Of a DNA stretch of 64,000 nucleotides, positions 62,001 through 64,000 are shown piece after piece; the stretch's first letter is position 1, and the number at the start of each line of letters is the position of its first letter. Where the stretch lies: the NCBI GenBank assembly GCA_022829145.1, contig CM040761.1, positions 4,284,053 to 4,348,052 of the forward strand. Direction: 5' to 3'. Made by a program: the position numbers and the translations under genes. This stretch comes from Albula goreensis. Lineage: Eukaryota > Chordata > Actinopteri > Albuliformes > Albulidae. The notes below the pieces were generated by a model. The model was not told the origin of the DNA, searched no databases, and saw only the letters and a program-made list of their open reading frames with translations.

Positions 62001-64000
62001 TGTACAGATAGGCTCAAAAACAGCAACTGAGTGATGGTTACTTGAATATCACTGAAATGTTGAATAACGAAAGTATCCAATCACGTACACCTCATTTGCA
62101 TTGAGAACAGAAGCATCACGATTCACCTGCATTGATTTGAGAACAAAACTCTCGAATGATTGAACAGCATGTTAAGTTTGTTTTAAGTGTATATATTAAA
62201 GTGACTGAAATCAGGCAGAGCTCTGAAAAAATCAATTAGACCTACAACTTTTCAGCGCAGCTTCACAGCACAAAGATGGGAGAGCATGCTTTGTTTCAGT
62301 GACGTTTCTGACAGACACCAAAAACACCACTTTCCCACAATGCATTGTGCTCCTCGCAGTAATTCCAACCTGCTAAATGTCATATTTTGTTCCTTACCTC
62401 TTCCCTAATCAATCTTTTGTGTTCATCTGAGGAGGCGGGAGACAAAGAAACGTTAATGTTTACTTCTCCGTGTTCTCTTAAGTTCTCTACGAGATGACAC
62501 TTTCCATTTTTCTCCCGTTAGTTTAAGTGTCACATCCAACAAAGGCAATTACTTATGACATTTTCTGACTGATGCTACCTGTTTGATTTTATGCGCAGCC
62601 TTTTCACTCCCGGATTTCAAGTAAATAAAAGGCGCTTAGTTTTATTTGAATGCTACAGATAATTAGCATGACATTTCTAATTGCTGGTGTCCTGCTTGAT
62701 ATCAGGCATAAACCTTTCTTAGCTAAGACTTTGAAGACTCTAGAATTACACTGTCAGATACTGAACTAAGCAGGATAGCTGTTGATGACATGTATTGTAT
62801 TGGTTACGATGACGATGGCCCTTTCCAAAATGTCATTTTGTGAAGCGGGGAGAGAGTTGATTAGTGTTTCTGATGTTTCCGGGATGGAGGCAGAGGGGGC
62901 AGATAAAATTTCTGTCATATCAAACAAACAAACAAACAAAGATGCAAACCACGCCCCCCCCCCCCCACCCATCCTCCACTGTGCTTCTACAGTTACACAA
63001 AGGTCCTGTATTCAAAAGCTGATGAAAACTATCATAAAATTATTTAGGACTGTAAAGCAGAGGATACTCACTAAACTCTGAAAGTACTTTACTGTCCTCC
63101 ACAATTGCCTCATTCCACAGTGAAAGCCTTTGAATAACGAGCCAATCACATCTGCAGAAATATTTCGCCCGGACGGTTCGCTCATTTCGCTCAGTCATAT
63201 GAAGCCAAATCTTTGTTTGTGGATTAAAAGGAAAGCACACACAAACAAATGAACGATAAACAAATTACTCTGAATGAACAGACATGTCTTACTGCTAAAA
63301 TTATGTACAAAAAGATGCTGTAAGATCCTTCAGCTTTTTAGTGTTTGTGAAAGATCACTTTTACCTCCTCTTTCATTATAATCAGCAACAGTATCAAAGC
63401 ATATCTGACTGAAGTTTAGGGCACTCTTTCAAAATACATGCATAAATGTTAGTTTACAAATGTTCAAAATACACCCCTAAAATATTCAATGTTTTAAACA
63501 CCTAAAATATTTATTGTAGACACAAATACAGGCCTAATGTACAGTTAAGTCTTAAGCATGCAGAATGCAATTGTACATCACTAACAAGCACATACCTTCT
63601 ATGCGTGCTCTGACAACCTACTGCGCTCAACACCTCACTTCCACATCGTCTCGTAGCGGCTCCCAAACCAGCTCACACCTTGCCTGCGCTCCATTCATAA
63701 CCAAATCCACAATAAACAGCCGGATAAACAGATTTAAAAAAAAAGGTGAGCCCGAAAATGAACGGCAGGGAACTGAGAGCTCGCCTCTCCTTCCCCTTTC
63801 CCGGCTCGTCTGTTCTCTCGGGTTTCCCTGCGCGGGCTCTGGCGGAGGTGATGATAACGGTGAGCCAGGAATGGCTGAGGCAGGTTTTATTGTTTTTTTT
63901 TTTTTGCTCCAGGTGACGTGCGGTTTCATATTCCGTCTGAGGAGAGCTGCCGTCCCCGCTGGAGGACGCCCTTTTCTCCCTTTGCTGTCATGCCGATGTG
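59062..64000 (-). other. zeb2: zeb2 intron 2, partial
   Basis: 4.9 kb to the right edge. I looked for the reverse complement of the start-codon exon (a basic CKRRKQ-type peptide ending in a donor) and did not find it. Contents: a poly-G/C run at 62955-62967, an ACAA repeat near 62922-62940, and GC- and CpG-richer DNA from about 63600 onward with minus-strand donors near 63597. Confidence 0.8.
63597..63990 (-). promoter_or_regulatory. CpG-richer block with splice-donor-like sites
   Basis: After kilobases of AT-rich intron the composition shifts (TCTCGTAGCGGCTCC, TTTCCCGGCTCGTCTG, CCCTGCGCGGGC). On the minus strand CATAGAAG|GTATGT at 63597 and GGCAAG|GTGTGA near 63680 resemble donors. It may be an alternative zeb2 first exon or the edge of a promoter-proximal island. 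The reading frame across it shows no recognisable protein. Confidence 0.25.

Noticed and set aside
63627..63929. 100-codon minus-strand frame at the right edge, considered as the zeb2 N-terminus
   Set aside because: It does not resemble the expected short basic ZEB2 N-terminus and contains low-complexity Lys runs from poly-A.

Overview
The window is vertebrate nuclear DNA, almost certainly from a ray-finned (teleost) fish. It carries spliced genes with GT-AG introns. It also has tRNA-derived SINEs with a TGTAATG-type tail, a decayed L2-like LINE fragment ending in a CTAT-repeat tail, MITE-like insertions and long CA/CT microsatellites, all typical of fish. Two genes, both transcribed from the minus strand, form a linkage also known in mammals: zeb2 on the right and gtdc1 on the left. 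I could not decide whether this is zeb2a or zeb2b, and I do not name a species.

Right part (about 40.2-64.0 kb): zeb2, the ZEB2/SIP1 zinc-finger and homeodomain repressor. Eight coding exons (numbered 3 to 10 after the human gene) can be placed with exact splice sites and consistent phases. They total 3,599 coding bases, about 1,199 residues including the stop-proximal tail. The start-codon exon and the true promoter lie beyond the right edge. The terminal exon is followed by a 3' UTR holding five full 8-mer miR-200b/c/429 seed matches and one miR-200a/141 type match. The introns hold a candidate conserved element, a hAT-like MITE, G-rich tracts and CT microsatellites that double as polypyrimidine tracts.

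Middle (about 36-40 kb) is the short zeb2-gtdc1 intergenic interval. Around 35.94-36.05 kb is a CpG-rich block with an ETS-type site, a CRE and a strong minus-strand splice donor. I read it as the promoter and non-coding first exon of gtdc1.

Left part (1-36 kb): gtdc1 (QTMAN), the tRNA queuosine mannosyltransferase. The start-codon exon and the next two coding exons are present, about 173 N-terminal residues of a protein of roughly 460. The remaining exons lie off the left edge. The very long AT-rich introns hold SINEs, a LINE remnant, microsatellites and several CpG-rich or homeobox-motif-rich islands that could be long-range enhancers, probably for zeb2.

I found no operon, CRISPR array, prophage or novel enzyme system. 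The most interesting items are the preserved miR-200 site cluster, the inferred gtdc1 promoter, a 32-bp perfect inverted duplication inside a SINE that looks like a template-switch mutation, a MITE nested in a SINE, and the microsatellite-based splice acceptors of zeb2.
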